Below are positions 22,859 through 23,405 of a stretch of 23,405 nt of DNA, one piece after another (positions within the stretch are counted from its first letter, which is position 1; every line of letters begins with the position of its first letter). The position numbers and the translations under genes were made by a program. The notes under the pieces are model-generated. The model made no database searches. It was given only the letters and a program-made list of their open reading frames with translations, and was not told the DNA's origin. The stretch lies in the NCBI GenBank assembly GCA_023387085.1, contig JAEWIL010000258.1, positions 1 to 23,405 of the forward strand, read 5' to 3'. The DNA comes from Pseudomonadota bacterium. Its GTDB lineage: Bacteria; Pseudomonadota; Alphaproteobacteria; Sphingomonadales; Sphingomonadaceae.

Positions 22859-23405
22859 AAGGATTTACGCCATTCCAGCTCGATATAGCGGCCCAGCGGA
22901 TCGCTGTAGCCGGGCTGATAGTTCAGCGGCACGATGCCATTGGCGTCGGTGATCTTGCGCTGCGCGTCGAACAGATTGTCGATCGACAGGCGCAGGCGCG
23001 ATCCTTTCAGGAAGGGCAATGCTTTGGTCACTTCGGGCTTCTGGTTGAAATCCATGAAGAAGCGCAGGTTGAAGGTGGCAAGATCGCCGAACTTCAGATC
23101 GCCCGCACTGCCGCCGACGACGGTGCTGCCGCTGTCATATTTCGCACTGACCCGCGCGCCCATTCCCTTGTAAAACACGCCGCCGTCGAGCTCGACCAGA
23201 TTGCGGTTGCTGCCGCCGCCGCTACCCGTCGCCGATCCGTTCAGCAGGTCGAGTTCGGGCACACCGGGGCGGATCAGGACCGTGTCGGTGAGTTTGATCG
23301 TGTGATAGAGCGAAACCTGCCAGCGGCCGCCCTGTGGCCCGCCGAACATCGCGCCGGGACCGCCGCGACCGCGGAAGGCACCGCCGCCGCCCGGCCCGCC
23401 ACGAT
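22855..23405 (-). CDS. TonB-dependent receptor, C-terminal part (cut by window edge)
   Basis: The reading frame is open to the right edge, so only the last 183 residues are visible. They include a Gly-rich stretch (GGPGGGGAFRGRGGPGAM) followed by beta-barrel strands, for example RWQVSLYHTIKLTD and LATFNLRFFMDFN. The end region GSRLRLSIDNLFDAQRKIT is the classic receptor phrase, and the barrel closes with GRYIELEWRKSF. The C-terminal Phe is the outer-membrane signature. Gly-rich insertions of this kind are frequent in sphingomonad receptors. Substrate is unknown because plug and N-terminus are missing. It converges on the glycosyltransferase gene with overlapping stop codons. Confidence 0.88.
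   Translation of the reverse strand, partial: RGGPGGGGAFRGRGGPGAMFGGPQGGRWQVSLYHTIKLTDTVLIRPGVPELDLLNGSATGSGGGSNRNLVELDGGVFYKGMGARVSAKYDSGSTVVGGSAGDLKFGDLATFNLRFFMDFNQKPEVTKALPFLKGSRLRLSIDNLFDAQRKITDANGIVPLNYQPGYSDPLGRYIELEWRKSF

Overview
This is a 23.4 kb piece of a GC-rich chromosome that reads as a free-living alphaproteobacterium of the Sphingomonadaceae, most likely Sphingopyxis or a close relative. The reasons are family-level resemblances of the proteins, a Gly-rich TonB-dependent receptor of sphingomonad style, the alphaproteobacterial gene order bolA / J-domain protein / cobS / cobT, and copies of the CGTCATTGCGAG palindromic repeat. This assignment is inference from the sequence, not from a database search. 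No phage, IS element, tRNA, rRNA or CRISPR array was seen.

Layout. 1-1875 (minus) is dapA, smpB and a partial DUF2062 membrane protein, tightly packed with an ATGA overlap. Divergent from it are a periplasmic soluble lytic transglycosylase and a GreB-type transcript-cleavage factor (1975-4491). A secreted caspase-fold protein with Sel1-like repeats (4495-6201, minus) converges on greB and is divergent from a small secreted protein with an EF-hand-like calcium loop (6440-7090). A 51-aa membrane protein follows (7111-7266, minus), then the RNase P RNA gene rnpB (about 7342-7730, minus).

8029-9597 (minus) is a bolA / DUF2200 / pirin operon. Divergent from it are a zinc-finger J-domain protein, an NTF2-like protein, cobS, and a DUF900-type alpha/beta-hydrolase lipoprotein (9650-12968). 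An oppositely oriented MFS transporter with an overlapping 44-aa membrane protein (12975-14323) separates these from cobT (14677-16500). cobN and other cobalamin genes are absent from the window, so the role of this AAA+/VWA pair is open.

16507-17205 (minus) is a class I glutamine amidotransferase. Divergent from it is an acetolactate-synthase-like ThDP enzyme with an aldehyde dehydrogenase (17496-20673), the two separated by a palindromic repeat. 20907-22858 is a calcineurin-like phosphoesterase plus GT4 glycosyltransferase pair that resembles the PlcP-Agt phospholipid-remodelling module. The window ends inside a TonB-dependent receptor (minus).

The points most worth following up are the PlcP-Agt-like pair, which is easily mislabelled as LpxH; the separated CobS/CobT pair in its chaperone/BolA neighbourhood; the secreted caspase next to a secreted Ca-loop protein; the ThDP enzyme plus ALDH pair of unknown substrate; and two same-length 93-nt palindromic repeats with a conserved loop.
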